Shown in pieces: positions 11,302 to 23,043 of a DNA stretch of 64,000 nucleotides. Within the stretch, counting starts at the first letter, position 1. Every line of letters starts with the position of its first letter. This stretch comes from Polytrichum commune (Eukaryota; Streptophyta; Polytrichopsida; Polytrichales; Polytrichaceae). Location of the stretch: NCBI GenBank assembly GCA_950295325.1, contig OX485809.1, positions 38,473,081 to 38,537,080 of the forward strand, read 5' to 3'. A program made the position numbers and the translations under genes. The notes under the pieces were generated by a model. The model was not told the origin of the DNA. It saw only the letters and a list, made by a program, of their open reading frames with translations, and searched no databases.

Positions 11302-13620
11302 ATCATGTGTAGATATCTAAGAAACACATTTGTTTCTATCAAGCCATTGTTTCTTCCTATCTCTACTTTCGGTATCTCAAGACTATAGCCTATTTAGACA
11401 TGTGTAGCTTGAAAAAACGGTGTCTTCTCAATCCATTTTACATTGGATTTCCAATTGAGCTAAGAGATGTAGACAAAATTTTAGCATCATAAATACTTAT
11501 GATCTCTCTTTTCGCCTTTGAACTTTGACCACACTCCAGAAGAGGCATATGAACTTCCAAATTCCAAAGACATACATGCATTTCAAGTCTATGCAATTGA
11601 TCGTATTTTCATCTTATGCCCTCGGGCCTCGTCCTTGTCAACATCTTTGGTTATTTTATTACTACATTGGTTATCCCAATCAGTGCGCGTTATTATTCAG
11701 AGTTACACAATGTCGTAATTGTTTAATGAGAATGTAATATTTTACCAAGCACAGTCGTGTATGTTCTATATGTCCGAACGATGTAGTGAACTTTTGTGAG
11801 TAAAAATTGAACTCATGAGTACGACATTATTGCACTATCTAACTCCAAATAGTAATTTTTGGGATAATCAATGTAGTTGTCCCAACTTCAAAGCTCCAGC
11901 TCGACAATCATTGGATTTTACTCAAATTTTGTTGCAATGAAGAGTTTTTCTTACAAAAATCTTTGTCATGTTGCAATAGATCTTCACATACAAGTGGATA
12001 ATCTTTAAATGAAACGTTTGTGAGGGTGAGCTCAAACGCTCTCGACATCAAAAACGATATGAAAAGTCTAAATTTGTAAGGATGCTCGTGGGAGCAATTC
12101 ACAACATATATTTGAATGTTGTGTGGTGAGGTGTGAGTCTAATAACGGACACCAAACAAAAAATAATGTGCTTATAAAAACTTAACTACATGCCCCATAA
12201 TCGTTGATTGTTCTAGTTTCAATAGTCAACATAATTTGTAGTATACAATGTTGTCACCCCTCTCAACTTTACCCTTACGCTTTGACATGAGTGGGGTTTG
12301 AGTAGTAACTCGGTACTTTGACGACTTGCCCTTCCTTTTGGAATTTTTGGAGTGATTAAAACCTAATTTAAAATAGGACATAACTACTACTAGTGGTGAC
12401 CTGAGGTTGAAGTACAATCGAGAAGTCCACTCTGCTCATACTACTTTTTTTCAAGACACTCGACACACTTGCATGTACAAAAGACTAAGTTACTCGATGG
12501 CCTTGGGGTCAGGCATATACTTACAAAACAAATCCCACTCTCATCATTCTCCTTGACCTTCTTACACGACGTATTTGTCATGTATTACCAAGAGTTTTTA
12601 TTCCCAAAATGGAGCCACTAACTAAGTATTTGTGTACTTTATCTTGTCAACTACACGAGGTGAGCATGAAGACTTCGTTGAAGAGTTGACATATAAAGTA
12701 CGTCATAATAATTAGGTGTGTGGGTCCATTGTAGATGATACCAAATTGATTTCAACTTTATAAGGATCATCTTAATGATATTTTAGTATTGGATTTGATG
12801 GGGGAAAAAATGGTTGGATGTAATAATGGAACAAAAGGATATCATCGTGTTTAAGGATGAGGTAAGTTGGTGACTTCTTCTTGTGCCGTAAGTTGAGGTA
12901 GAAGTGTCTATTGTGAACACTTTGAGCACTAGGGTCTCTTACCTCACCCAAACAACTAGCCAAAAATTCTATTTGGATTAGCAATCATGTTATTGGCACA
13001 ACAACATTAAGATCATTTGAATCACAACATATCTTATAAAATTGTTCAAAGTCAGAAACTTTGTTTGATCCTTCTTACTCGCATAGCCCCTCTCCCCCCC
13101 CCTTCCCTCTCCTCAACAACGGGCAATGTTGATCATTGACATTTTGTCTCCTTTGATCAATGAGATGTGTTTTTAATCTTTCAAATCCTACAAATAATGA
13201 TGTTGAAGTACGTAGTTGCTCACTTTGGGTGAAATATGGGTGTCAGAATTGAGCGTTTTCTACCTTAGTACAATGCTTGGTACTCTGATTATAACATTTC
13301 CATATGTCAAAGTTGTGGAGAACAACACATAAAGAAAGTTTCAAACGTTTGCCACTTTGGAGCCACTTCACAAAAGCAATTATATGTGCCTAACCCTTAA
13401 TACTGTTGTGATAGTTGCACAATGTAAAGACTTCATGACGGGTGACATGTAAGTTAAGTGAGATTGTTGGAAATCTCTTATAGCTCATAAGTTTCTTTTC
13501 AAGCCAATTTGACTTTAAATAACATATTTAGAAACCTTGAAGCGGTTCAGTGAGGGATGAATCAACAACAATCATGTAGGGGTCATGTTTCTACCAAACG
13601 TCCTCCTTAACATGGACACC
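11302..13620. other. Intergenic DNA, no gene seen
   Basis: No gene or bounded element was recognised. The words at about 12120-12165 (GTGAGTCTAATAACGGACACC) resemble the dispersed repeat seen at 19056, 20620 and 56325, so a decayed fragment of that family may be present. Confidence 0.45.
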
Positions 13621-13624
13621 ACCA

Positions 13625-14010
13625 ATCCCAAGCTATTGTCAAGAGTCTTGCTCCATATATGTATGCATAGCTCTGAACATGTCAAAATTTCCCCAATGGT
13701 CCCATACAAGTTAATTTGAGAAGTGAAAACATTGGGAACCTTTTATGATACAAAGATACTTTTCAAGTTCATATAACCATAGAATAACATCAAAAATATT
13801 GAGTCAGTCTAGTGAGATCAGGTTACGATAAATCAATCATAGACATGTAAGGAACAAGTTTTTACTGGACCTCTAACATTGCCACCATGAAACCCCAAGC
13901 CATTTTGGAGGGCCAGGGATTCGTGGCACTCAAGTAAAGTCATCCGGTAACAAAAATCGGATGAGTCCATCAAGAAGCTCGGATGGAGCTTACTTTAGTG
14001 AAACATCTCC
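13625..14010. repeat. Dispersed repeat fragments with partners near 15335 and 22300
   Basis: Two blocks recur elsewhere. The block near 13630-13680 (AAGAGTCTTGCTCC followed by TATGTATGCATAGC) resembles about 15345-15395. The block 13909-14005 (GGGCCAGGGATTC, GGTAACAAA, GATGAGTCCATC, GGATGGAGCTTACTTTAG) resembles 22305-22400 in the same order. They look like pieces of an old repeated element. No termini or coding capacity were found. Confidence 0.5.
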
Positions 14011-15510
14011 GAGTTGGCATGTAAGACCTATTTTCTCCCTCATAGCTATTGTGAATTACTAGCTATTTTGTAAATATCAATTATTTGGCAAGAGGCAACG
14101 ATGTGGCATTGGATGCTCTAAGCCTATTTTCTAACCTCCCAGAAGTTGTTTCCAAGGCCATGATGTGGCTTTGAATTCCACATGGTTGTTTTGATAAATA
14201 TCGCAAGATATCAACGTGTGCATTATATAATAATGATGTGTTGTCATAGACATTTTTTTGGTTCATAATTCATTTATTTTGCGCTAGTGTGATTGCTCAA
14301 ACATTTGTAATATGTCAAAATAATATATATCAACTTATGGTAAATTGGTGAACTAAAAAATAAATTCAATAATAATAATAATAATAAATTTATTTGGAAA
14401 AAATTATATATATATCATGTGATTTAAAAGATAATAATTTTTTGATGAGGATAAAATATTACAATATTTCAGAGAGGCTATAGTAAGAAACTTATGATTT
14501 TTTGAGTATACCCCATCCATAACGTTGTCCCACAAGTCTAATTCCAAATAACATATCATTTATTTATAGCTCGTATTATATTACCTTAAATTTTATTTTT
14601 ATTTTTATTTTTATTTTTTGTTGTATGTTTTATATTCTAAGTTCATTTTTTAATTTTGGTTATTTTATGAACACCTGCACTGATCTATCATTAGGATGAC
14701 AAAGATAGTTTTAAGTCACAAAATTATAACCTCAATGTTAATGAGGATTTTGTAATGTTTTTGACCTCCAAGTTAATTATGTGCTTCATTGATGGTTCAC
14801 TTCCATAATGAAATCCCAATCAATTGCTTGTTTACTAATTGGAAGTGCACATATATATTGGATTTTAGACCTTGAAGTGAAGTGCACTCAATATGGGATT
14901 TGTAGTCAAGCGGCCTTCAAGAATGCAAGGGCAATGTTTTTTTCGAACTTGGGCGGGATGGGCAACAATTTTCGATTGGGTTCAAAAATTTCTTTAGAGG
15001 GTTGCCCTAGCCCGGATTTGACACCCCCGAAAGTTCGTGAGGGGATATTTAATGTCCACCCATATTAATTTCTTAAAAATAACCGGACTGGTAATCATAG
15101 GTTGGCAACGCATGATGCACCCACTTGTTTCTATATGAGGCATTTTTTTTTTATCTAACCCCCTTTGTATTATTGCCTTAAGTATTAGATTAGACTAGGA
15201 TCATTTAGAACTACTAAAACTTGGTATTTTTGAAACCCTTGAGACAAGGAGCCAACAACGTGAGGTAGTGTCTAAAGTGATTCATCTCATCCGCAAAGAT
15301 GAATGAACTGTCACTAATGAAAATACACAAGTGCCACGAATCCCCGGCCATTTTGGAGAGTCTTGTACCAATGTATGTATACATAGCACCGGTCATGTAA
15401 GCTTATCTCAATAGTAAAGCAATGTGAACCACTTTAGATAAGCTTGTAGACTACTTGGTTGGTTATGCGGCCATGAAAATAGCACCATACACCTTGAAAT
15501 CGATTCAATG
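14011..15510. other. AT-rich intergenic DNA with simple repeats
   Basis: It contains an AAT-type microsatellite (about 14367-14388) and a TTTTA-type repeat (about 14588-14618). The open frame at 14808-15068 (+) has no recognisable domain. Confidence 0.5.
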
Positions 15511-15515
15511 AACGA

Positions 15516-15557
15516 AGAACTCGCATAACTATAAGAGACAATTGTTATGCGAGTTCT
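15516..15557. repeat. Perfect 14-bp stem hairpin
   Basis: AGAACTCGCATAAC (15516-15529) and GTTATGCGAGTTCT (15544-15557) are exact reverse complements around a 14-nt loop. It lies in repeat-derived DNA and has no obvious terminator or gene context. Confidence 0.7.
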
Positions 15558-15559
15558 GT

Positions 15560-17275
15560 TATTTATAATGGGTGAGTTGACATGGCAACTTAGCCGGTTT
15601 GGTTTCTTAACACCTACTGAGGGAGTAATAGTAAGAACTAACCCCCTATAAGTTGGTCGATTCAACCCAACTTTAATCTCACTAAGCTAATTCCAAAACT
15701 CTAGCCTCAATTTAGGGATTCATTTGTCTTACGATAGCAACATCCAGGCTCTACAATAGTTATCAACATCTTCACCCTCCCTCCCTCAGTTTGCCCTCCC
15801 CTCGGTAGGCCCAGGGGGTGGAATCTTCATTGGATACCTAAATGACATCTGTGGGTCACTATGAAATTAACCCCCTTATATATGGGAACTTTATGAAGAA
15901 AAACAAATGTCTACATACTAATGGCACACTAGAAAATGGATTCATGTATTTATACCAAGCTTTTCAACCAAATGTGTCAAATGCCTGCACTACATACACA
16001 AGATATAAACCATGATTTAACTAGGCCCTTATTACTTATAAAATCCACTTTCACTTTCCAATGAGAAAGTCATTAAACAATTTTTTATCCATAGCATTTA
16101 GCTCGACAATTGCACCAAACAAACAAAGACTAGAGCACAATAACTTAGCCACAATCTAGAGATAAAAACTCAAGGGAGCCTATGTTGTCCAAGAGCCTCC
16201 AATTTGTAAAACCTAGAACCCAAATGCAAACCCTAACAAAAATGAACAGGGTGGTCATTGAGGACTATTACTATATGATAACAATGGATGAAACAAACAC
16301 ATGTCTTGTCAAATGTTCCTCTAAATTTTAGGGCCCCTTTTTGTACATCTACTTCAAATTCATAATACCCATTTTAAATGTACACACTAGAAGAAGAAAA
16401 GAAAAGAAACTACTCTCCTTTACGTAAATTGTGTATGGTGTTGCCTCAAACAATGCCTCTTTTTGCACTCACGCTAGTTCCCGGGGTGGTAGGCTTTTGG
16501 AACATTCACCCCAAGTTACTCTAGCCCACTAAAGTAAACCAAGACATAGCGATGGTGAACTTTTTTAATCTTTCATTCACATGGCGGTGGGCTCACGGCA
16601 CATGCACTTTAAATTGTACTTGGCCAATTCGGCCATGTCAAATTCCCACTTCACAACTTGACATCCACTCAACGATCGCTTGATGTCACGGCTATGGTGC
16701 CAACCTTTGGGCTCTACTAGGGCACCAAAAACTCGTGCGCCAATTAATGGCCGGTATGACCTCAATTCTATAGCGTCTATTGGGTGGTTGTTGTTTGTTG
16801 TTGTTGTTGTTTTGATGGACAAATTTGGATGAAATTCATTGGGCGGGTATGTATGGATACAAAAGCCGAATTCCAAGGTCGAGACCTAAAACCCCCGCAA
16901 AAAGGGGACGCTATAGTGGGAGCGGTCAACCCTCAAGACCGTTATACCGACTCAAAATACGGCCGATCCCACTCCCACTTTTGAACACCAATCTCAAAAT
17001 TATTCTTCCCGGAATGGAAGGGAATGGCGTGGGTTAACAATGTGGGCAAGCATTTGTCGAGAAGGAATTTGGATATGGAAAGCACTAGTGCGCCTTACTA
17101 GCTTTTTCGATCGACATTTTATCACTTTATTGACCACATTACAAGGTTGCAAGGGCCACTCTATAAGGTGTCAATGTCTTTGCTTTTAGTCTAAACTAAA
17201 CTTTCAAGTTGGCTTAGTAAGTTCATGCCCCAATTACACCAAACTTTCAGTCCAATTCCAACCGTGAAAGTGATG
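15560..17275. other. Intergenic DNA, no gene seen
   Basis: A patch at about 16660-17040 is richer in GC and has overlapping short open frames (16784-16984 and 16825-17037), but the peptides show no family signature. They may be remnants of a transposon coding region. Confidence 0.4.
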
Positions 17276-17940
17276 GGGATCATGCTCATATATATATATG
17301 TTGGCCCACCACTTTACACACTATTATAATCGGAGATGGTGACATATGGTGCCAGAAATGGCCAGTGTGATTAGCCACTCAACAAGGGCCCTTTACATCT
17401 CTATGTAAGTTGGTTGTTGTATGTGGGCATAGTGAGGAGCAATTGAGTTGGGTTTCAACCTTGACCATTGTATTCCTATCATTTTTTCCAAATTTTGATT
17501 ATGGATGAAGTGATGAACTCTCACAGCAAGTTCTAGTTGAATGAAAGATAGAGATATCGTATACGAACATACCTCTCATCCATCCAAATCATTCATTCAT
17601 CCATCCATAAAATTGTTGGGGATTATGTTCATAAATATATGTTGGCCCACCACTTTACACACTATTATAGTCGGAGATGTTGACATATGGTGCCAGAAAT
17701 GATTGGTGTGATTAGCCCCTCATCAAGGGCCCTTTACATCGCTATGTAAGTTAGTTGATGTATTTGGGCATAACGAGGAGCAATTGAGTTGGGTTTCAAC
17801 CTTGATCATTGTAAACCTGTCATTTTTTCCATATTTTAATTTTCGATGAAGTGATGAACTCTCACAACAAGTTCTAGTTGAAGGAGAGATGGAGTTATAG
17901 CATATGAACATACCTCTCATCCATCCACATCAAAACCTTG
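17276..17940. repeat. Tandem duplication, two units, period 341 bp
   Basis: Unit 1 (about 17276-17595) and unit 2 (about 17617-17940) are direct copies. For example TTGGCCCACCACTTTACACA starts at 17301 and again at 17642, and CAATTGAGTTGGGTTTCAAC and GATGAACTCTCACA occur in both. The units look roughly 85-90% identical by eye. Both end in ACATACCTCTCATCCATCCA, which also resembles words elsewhere in the window. The unit is non-coding. Confidence 0.9.
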
Positions 17941-19055
17941 ACTCCATATAGATTTGTGGCCGGTTCATTGCAAATGACTTTCGGGCACTATCCTTTCTCT
18001 CAATGTCAAAATTCCAACTTAAGCATTCCTTAGCAACTTAGCGTTGTTGTGTGGGCTTTAAGGACAAGGCCTCTTGACGCTCTTGGGATGCGGATTTCCC
18101 CACAATTTTATTTTGAATTTGGATTATGCTTACTTCTCTATCTCAAAATCAAAACTGAACAATGGTCCCAAGTTGAAGAATGATATGCTTATTTTCCATG
18201 TTATGTTTAGCTATTCAACAAGGGTTTGACCAAATTCATTGAATTGGGCCCAACTAGAGCATCTCCACTCACATGTGTTATGTTGGCACCATGGTCTCTT
18301 TGTATAATATATATATATAGCACATGCTTTCAAAGTGATTATTGTTTGGAGTTCCCATCGATAATGCAATTTGCATGCATGTATATAACACATTCATGAC
18401 CGAATTCTAAGCTACCCAAATTTTTGGAGTCAAGGACTGAAGGCACCCCAAAGCTTTAGTCTTTAAATTGTCGATTCAACAAGTTGAGAATAGTTAAAAG
18501 TTCTTTCAAATTGTCATGATTTTTCAACTCCATCCTCTACATGTTTTAAATGTCAAAGTCGATTCTAATTCTAATTCTATTTCTAAGGAATTAGCAGCCC
18601 TAAGATCTCATTTATAAAAAAATTGTGGATCACCTTCAAGTTTTGAAACTTATTTAAGGATTGTTGCTCCCTATTTGGCTCAATTATAGTGAACACCAAA
18701 ACACATAGATTTTCTTTATCAATTTCCTCGCATTGAAATGTTGTAACATGTCAAGGTGGGTTTACATTAAGGCGAAGACCAAAAGCCCTTAACGAATCTT
18801 ACATTTAGACTCAAAACGGGACACGAGCTTAAAGATTGGCTTCTTGCTCAAACCATAAGGACTTCGGATGTTTTCTTAAGTCCGAAACAATAGAATGATG
18901 TCACTTGAGTGCTACTCCATTTCCTTCATATATTTGGGATCAAAATCTATCCTCATGACACCCATGAATTCGCTCCTTTTCGGAATTTCTTTGGTCTCAA
19001 ATCACTTATGTCCACAACATAAGTTAAGTTAGTGTTACTCCATTGCTTTTCTTGA
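17941..19055. other. Intergenic DNA, no gene seen
   Basis: No coding or RNA feature was recognised. A short TA repeat lies at about 18306-18319. Confidence 0.5.
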
Positions 19056-19325
19056 TCGGACACATGTACTTGAATGGTGTGTGTTTAGATGTGGATCTAA
19101 GAACAAACACCGTAAAGGCACATGTTTCCAAAAGATTGGACTATGTCTTCAAATTTTACAACTAATCTACACTCCAAAGTCAACACAATTGGGGTATTTG
19201 TGTATTCAATCTAGAGCATCAACAAACATGCACTTTCCACAGCCATGAATAAACCAAAGAAAAATTTGATTTTCGATCCCACATTTGTTGGTGTCTCATC
19301 ACATATTTGCTATGTGCAGCAGAAA
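19056..19325. repeat. Dispersed repeat family I, copy 1
   Basis: It shares a long ordered series of words with 19497-19800, 20620-20945 and 56325-56480: a GGTGTGTG(T/G)TTAG-like start, GAATC/GGATC.AAGAAC, ACACC..AAAG, CACATGTTT, a segment about ACACT..CACAA or GGACATAACC, and CGATTTTCGATCC. The copies are diverged to varying degrees and no TIR or TSD was found. Confidence 0.6.
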
Positions 19326-19496
19326 CGTCAAGCATGAATTTGATTAGTAGAAGATGGAGAACAAGAAAAACAAACCAATCAACATCTGCATGCTGATAAT
19401 GTTTGCCAGTATGCTATTAAGGTATGTTGTGTATATTCCTTGATAACATATCTAAACATTGTTAAGCCATGTTAGTCGGTTACTACACACCTTCGT

Positions 19497-19800
19497 CCCA
19501 AGTGGCCGCTAAGGATGTAGGTGTTATTCGGTTACTTTTCTTAGTTCAACACTTTGTATTTGATTTGTGTGTGGTTAGGTGAGGATCAAAGAACGATTGC
19601 CACAAAGACACATGGGACTATGTCTTTAATTTTTACTAACTACTACACACTCAATAATGAACATAATCAAGAGGACCTATGTATTCAGTTCATGAATTTT
19701 TTTTAAAAACATGCACTTCCAAATCAGGCGAGGTATAATTTTCAATTTGATATTTGGCGAATGATACTTCATCATAGATTAACTAATGCAAGACAAGTTT
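19497..19800. repeat. Dispersed repeat family I, copy 2
   Basis: It begins with GTGGCCGCTAAGGATGTAGG and continues TGTTATTCGGTTACTTTTC and TGTGTGGTTAGGTGAGGATC. The third copy has the related GGGGCTACTAAGGTATGCGG and TGTTATTTGGTTACTTTTTC. The end AGATTAACTAATGCAAGAC matches AGATTTGCTAATGCAACA in copy 3. Confidence 0.65.
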
Positions 19801-20619
19801 TGTTGTTTAAATGCAATCGGTGGAAGTTGAAGAACGTGAAAATGGAACGGAATAACACCCACATGCCTTACTAAATTCTCCTTCCTAACTTGGATTTTTT
19901 CCATGTTATGTTAAAGACACCATCACACGTGTATGTGAAAGATGGAGGACTTGCCAAGGGGCTAGTGGTGGCAAATTGTTCGTACTATCTTACCTTAAGT
20001 TGGTGTCCTTGCTTTCCAAATGTCGGTTTTGTTTTGTTCCATGAATGAGTTAACATACTTTATTAGACAAATTCCTCGGGCGACCGGAGAAGGAGCCCAT
20101 GATGGCTTTATTTGAACCTAGTCAACTGGCCCCAATGTTGGGGATTGGGAAAACAATTGGGATTATTTTCACCCGCTAATCTACACTAAATAGCCCTACT
20201 AGTGTGGTTGGAAAATTAGTGCGGAAAGAAATAGTGTGGGCCACACTACTTTTCTAGTCAAGGTGGAATTAACGTGGGGTCCAAGACAACGGGTCTTCTC
20301 CTAAGTCTCAAGAGGACTTTTGACCAAAACGTTGAATATCAATTATAGGGAAGAAGAAGCAAAAAGAAGAAGAAAGTAGCACAAAATGATATAAACACCC
20401 ACGTTAATTTTCTAGATGTTTTTATTTACTTATGGCTCATTGTAACTTTCTAGTATATATCTAGTGTGGGTTATAATTAATGTGGCCCATGATAATTCTC
20501 GTTATGAGGATTAGCGTGGGCTCTAAGCCCATGGTCACAAGACTATTTATTGTAGATGTAGATGACAAAGTGATAAGTAGAATTGGTGGACAATGTCAAT
20601 TTGGCGCTAAACGATTGGA

Positions 20620-20945
20620 GGGGCTACTAAGGTATGCGGGTGTTATTTGGTTACTTTTTCTTTATCGCACCCATCCATTTGATCGGTGTGTGGTTCAGTG
20701 AGCATCAAAGAACAAACATCATAAAGATACATGTTTGAGAAAGACTGCATTACATCTCCATATTTTGTTAAGTACTCCACACCTAATAGTGGACATAACC
20801 AGAAAAACATGTGTTATCAATTTAGGAATCAACAAACTTGCACCTCTGATAACCATAACTAAATCATGTGCGTCCGATTTTCGATCCAATTTACGTTGAT
20901 GCTTCACTATAGATTTGCTAATGCAACATTCGGCTCTTTGCATAA
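20620..20945. repeat. Dispersed repeat family I, copy 3
   Basis: It has the same order of words as copy 2, about 1.1 kb downstream. Short open frames on both strands (20480-20701, 20719-20943) lie in or across this repeat and are not called as genes. Confidence 0.65.
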
Positions 20946-21027
20946 ATCTAAATCAATTAAAGTTGGACACCATAATAAAATAAAATAAAGACCAAAAAAA
21001 TAACACTCATGTCATACATAAGAACTG

Positions 21028-21392
21028 CACCAAATATCATATCTAGTGTCATATGGTATGTTACGTCATTATGGTAACTTTTACGATGACACTTCTCATG
21101 AGTAAGTTGACAAGCAACGTCATGGACGATCGAGGTTTGGTGTATTTCACATCCTAACATTCTTCAAACAAAACATTGTCATGGATGATGGAAATTTGGA
21201 TGGAAAATCACTTGGAAAGTGACAATAATTGCGACATTGTAAACATATGATGTCCAATTTTTTATTTTTTTCACAGGAAATGACAAACAAATGCTAGAGT
21301 TTACATTTAGTGTCGGCGACACTATATTGGCGGTTTACAAGTAGTATTTAGCAAGACAAATAGAATTGGTGACACCGAATACAACATCTCGC
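21028..21392 (-). mobile_element. TIR element family E, copy 1 (reverse orientation)
   Basis: Its left end (CCAAATATCATATCTAGTGTCATATGGT) and right end (TTGGTGACACCGAATACAACAT) match, in reverse, the ends of the cleaner copy at 32570-32869. Internal words also match: AGTGTCATATGG, TTACG/TTACC with a CATTATGG/TTATG segment, GACACTTCTCATGAGTAAG against ACTTATTCATAAGAAGTGTC, and AGACAAATAGAATTGGTGACAC against GTGTCACCAATTCTAATTGTCT. It is non-autonomous. Confidence 0.7.
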
Positions 21393-21459
21393 GTAGTCAT
21401 GTTGTGTCCTTAGTCATATTGGCAATGAATGGTTTTAGCGGGAATTATTAAGTTAGTGG

Positions 21460-21492
21460 GTGCGGAGAGAGAGAGAGAAAGAGGGAGGGAGA
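21460..21492. repeat. GA-rich simple repeat
   Basis: A purine run (GAGAGAGAGAGAAAGAGGGAGGGAGAG) lies just upstream of a 62-73 codon pair of open frames with no recognisable product. Confidence 0.7.
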
Positions 21493-21792
21493 GTTGGTTT
21501 AGTGGGGCCTAGAATGGGTAAGGTACGTGCTTAGTGGGGCCACTACTAGGCTAGCCTTGAATGCGAGGAGCTACGTTCCTTGTGGTACTTACGTAAAGTT
21601 GAGATTCTCGTGCACGGCCTTGGTGTGGAAGACCCGCCTGCCTCATGCACTTTTGTCATATGTTGTGTCCCGGCCTTGGGACTTGGTCAACCCCTACAAG
21701 CCCCACGTATGTTAATTATGAAGCTAAATGCTCAATGTTCAAAGTTTAAAACCATTTGCCCACCACGACCACGAGATTCATCTAGTGCTTTA

Positions 21793-21985
21793 CTACACTA
21801 GATGTGATACTTAGTGTCATTTACTTACAAAATGCTATATCTTTTATAATCGATGTAATTTGTTGTCAAGTAAGGCTATTAATGTTCTATGATGTCCAAA
21901 CAACCATCTAATTTGATTTTTTTGGTAAATAGATATAGCATTGCGAAATCATAAATGGTAAATGACACTAAAATTTGTAGTGTAG
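21793..21985. mobile_element. TIR element family G, copy 1
   Basis: The left end CTACACTAGATGTGATACTT and following TTAGTGTCATTTAC are mirrored at the right by GTAAATGACACTAAAATTTG and TAGTGTAG. The subterminal ATGCTATATC/GATATAGCAT also pairs. Length is about 193 bp. The CACTACA-like ends with GTGTCA repeats resemble CACTA-derived MITEs of plants, but I did not find a clean 3-bp TSD. Confidence 0.7.
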
Positions 21986-22299
21986 TGGTCCTAGCCTTGT
22001 TATCTTAACCCTTAACGTTTTAAGCATCATGTGTCATACTTATGGTGTATTTTCCCTCTATACTTGATGGCATGAATAAAACTATAATCTAGTTATTATG
22101 TGTGGTTGTTAGGGAGAATACCCTTGTTAGATAATAAGCTTTCATTATTTGCCAAAAACTTACATCACAATTTTTATTTATGTTATACAATTCTGAAGTA
22201 TTATATGTCTGCGAGGTCCAAATCAGGCTCCAAACCTTTCTAGGGGTTAAAGTGTAGGGGTTTCTTTATACGGGATACTAATAATTTGTACCAACCCCT

Positions 22300-22420
22300 C
22301 GACAGGGGCCAAGGATTCACAACATCTATGGAAGCTCATCTGGTAACAAAGTCAAGATGAGTTCATTGGGTGGGTGGGATGGAGCTTGTTTTAGAGGGTA
22401 GCTAAACATGTAGATACAAA
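22300..22420. repeat. Dispersed repeat fragment (partner at 13909-14005)
   Basis: GGGGCCAAGGATTC, GGTAACAAAG, GATGAGTTCAT and GGATGGAGCTTGTTTTAG follow in the same order as at 13909-14005. Confidence 0.55.
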
Positions 22421-22656
22421 GTCAACCACATGTTAGTCCGGATTTTAGTCACGACAAAAAAAAAAAAAAGCTCTTAGACAAGGAGCTGTCTCATACCAAG
22501 CGATATTCTTAGAACCACATAAATAAACTCCGTTTCAAAAAGAGGAAAGTCCGTTGCCTTGAGCTTTGAGATGAGAATACGTAGACATTGCGAAACCCAA
22601 GCCCTCAACAAGTAGTGAGATAAAAATTTATATGGTATATGGAATATGGTATTGAA

Positions 22657-22811
22657 CATAGCATTACTCAGTGTTTAGCTCTTGTTCTATGGGCCCTCGT
22701 AATATAACAATGGGATGCTCGAAAAGTTGTGCAGGGAGACTCACATTCAGACCGTACTCCAAGCATCCCGGTGTTATAACCCAAGGGCCCACGTCGTAGA
22801 GTAATGTTATG
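22657..22811. mobile_element. 155-bp foldback MITE, family C copy 1
   Basis: The element reads CATAGCATTACTC at the left and GAGTAATGTTATG at the right. Inner arms pair over GGGCCC, TATAAC and GGGATGCT, so nearly the whole unit folds back on itself. The same element occurs at 27240-27758, where it is split by another insertion. The TSD is unclear: AA on both sides here and TA in the other copy. Confidence 0.8.
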
Positions 22812-22912
22812 AATTCATACTCAATGCAACTTGTTAAAAAAAAAAGGACATGAAAAATGATTTCACGTGTGATATTATTGGTTAGATATGCATGGCATGC
22901 ATTTGTGTCTGA

Positions 22913-23043
22913 GGGCTAGTTTCCATGTAGGCCACTTGCCCACTAGATTCTAATGGAATTGTAGATTCCACTAGGTAGAATCTATATTTCCATTAGAATT
23001 TGGTGGACAAGCAGCATGCATGGAAACTAACCTTAAGCTATCT
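22913..23043. mobile_element. Foldback element, family H copy 1
   Basis: The left arm reads GGGCTAGTTTCCATGTAGGC and the right arm ends CATGGAAACTAACCT. Inner parts TTCTAATGGAA and TTCCATTAGAA also pair. It is 131 bp and non-coding. A longer relative lies at 44780-45164. Confidence 0.75.
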
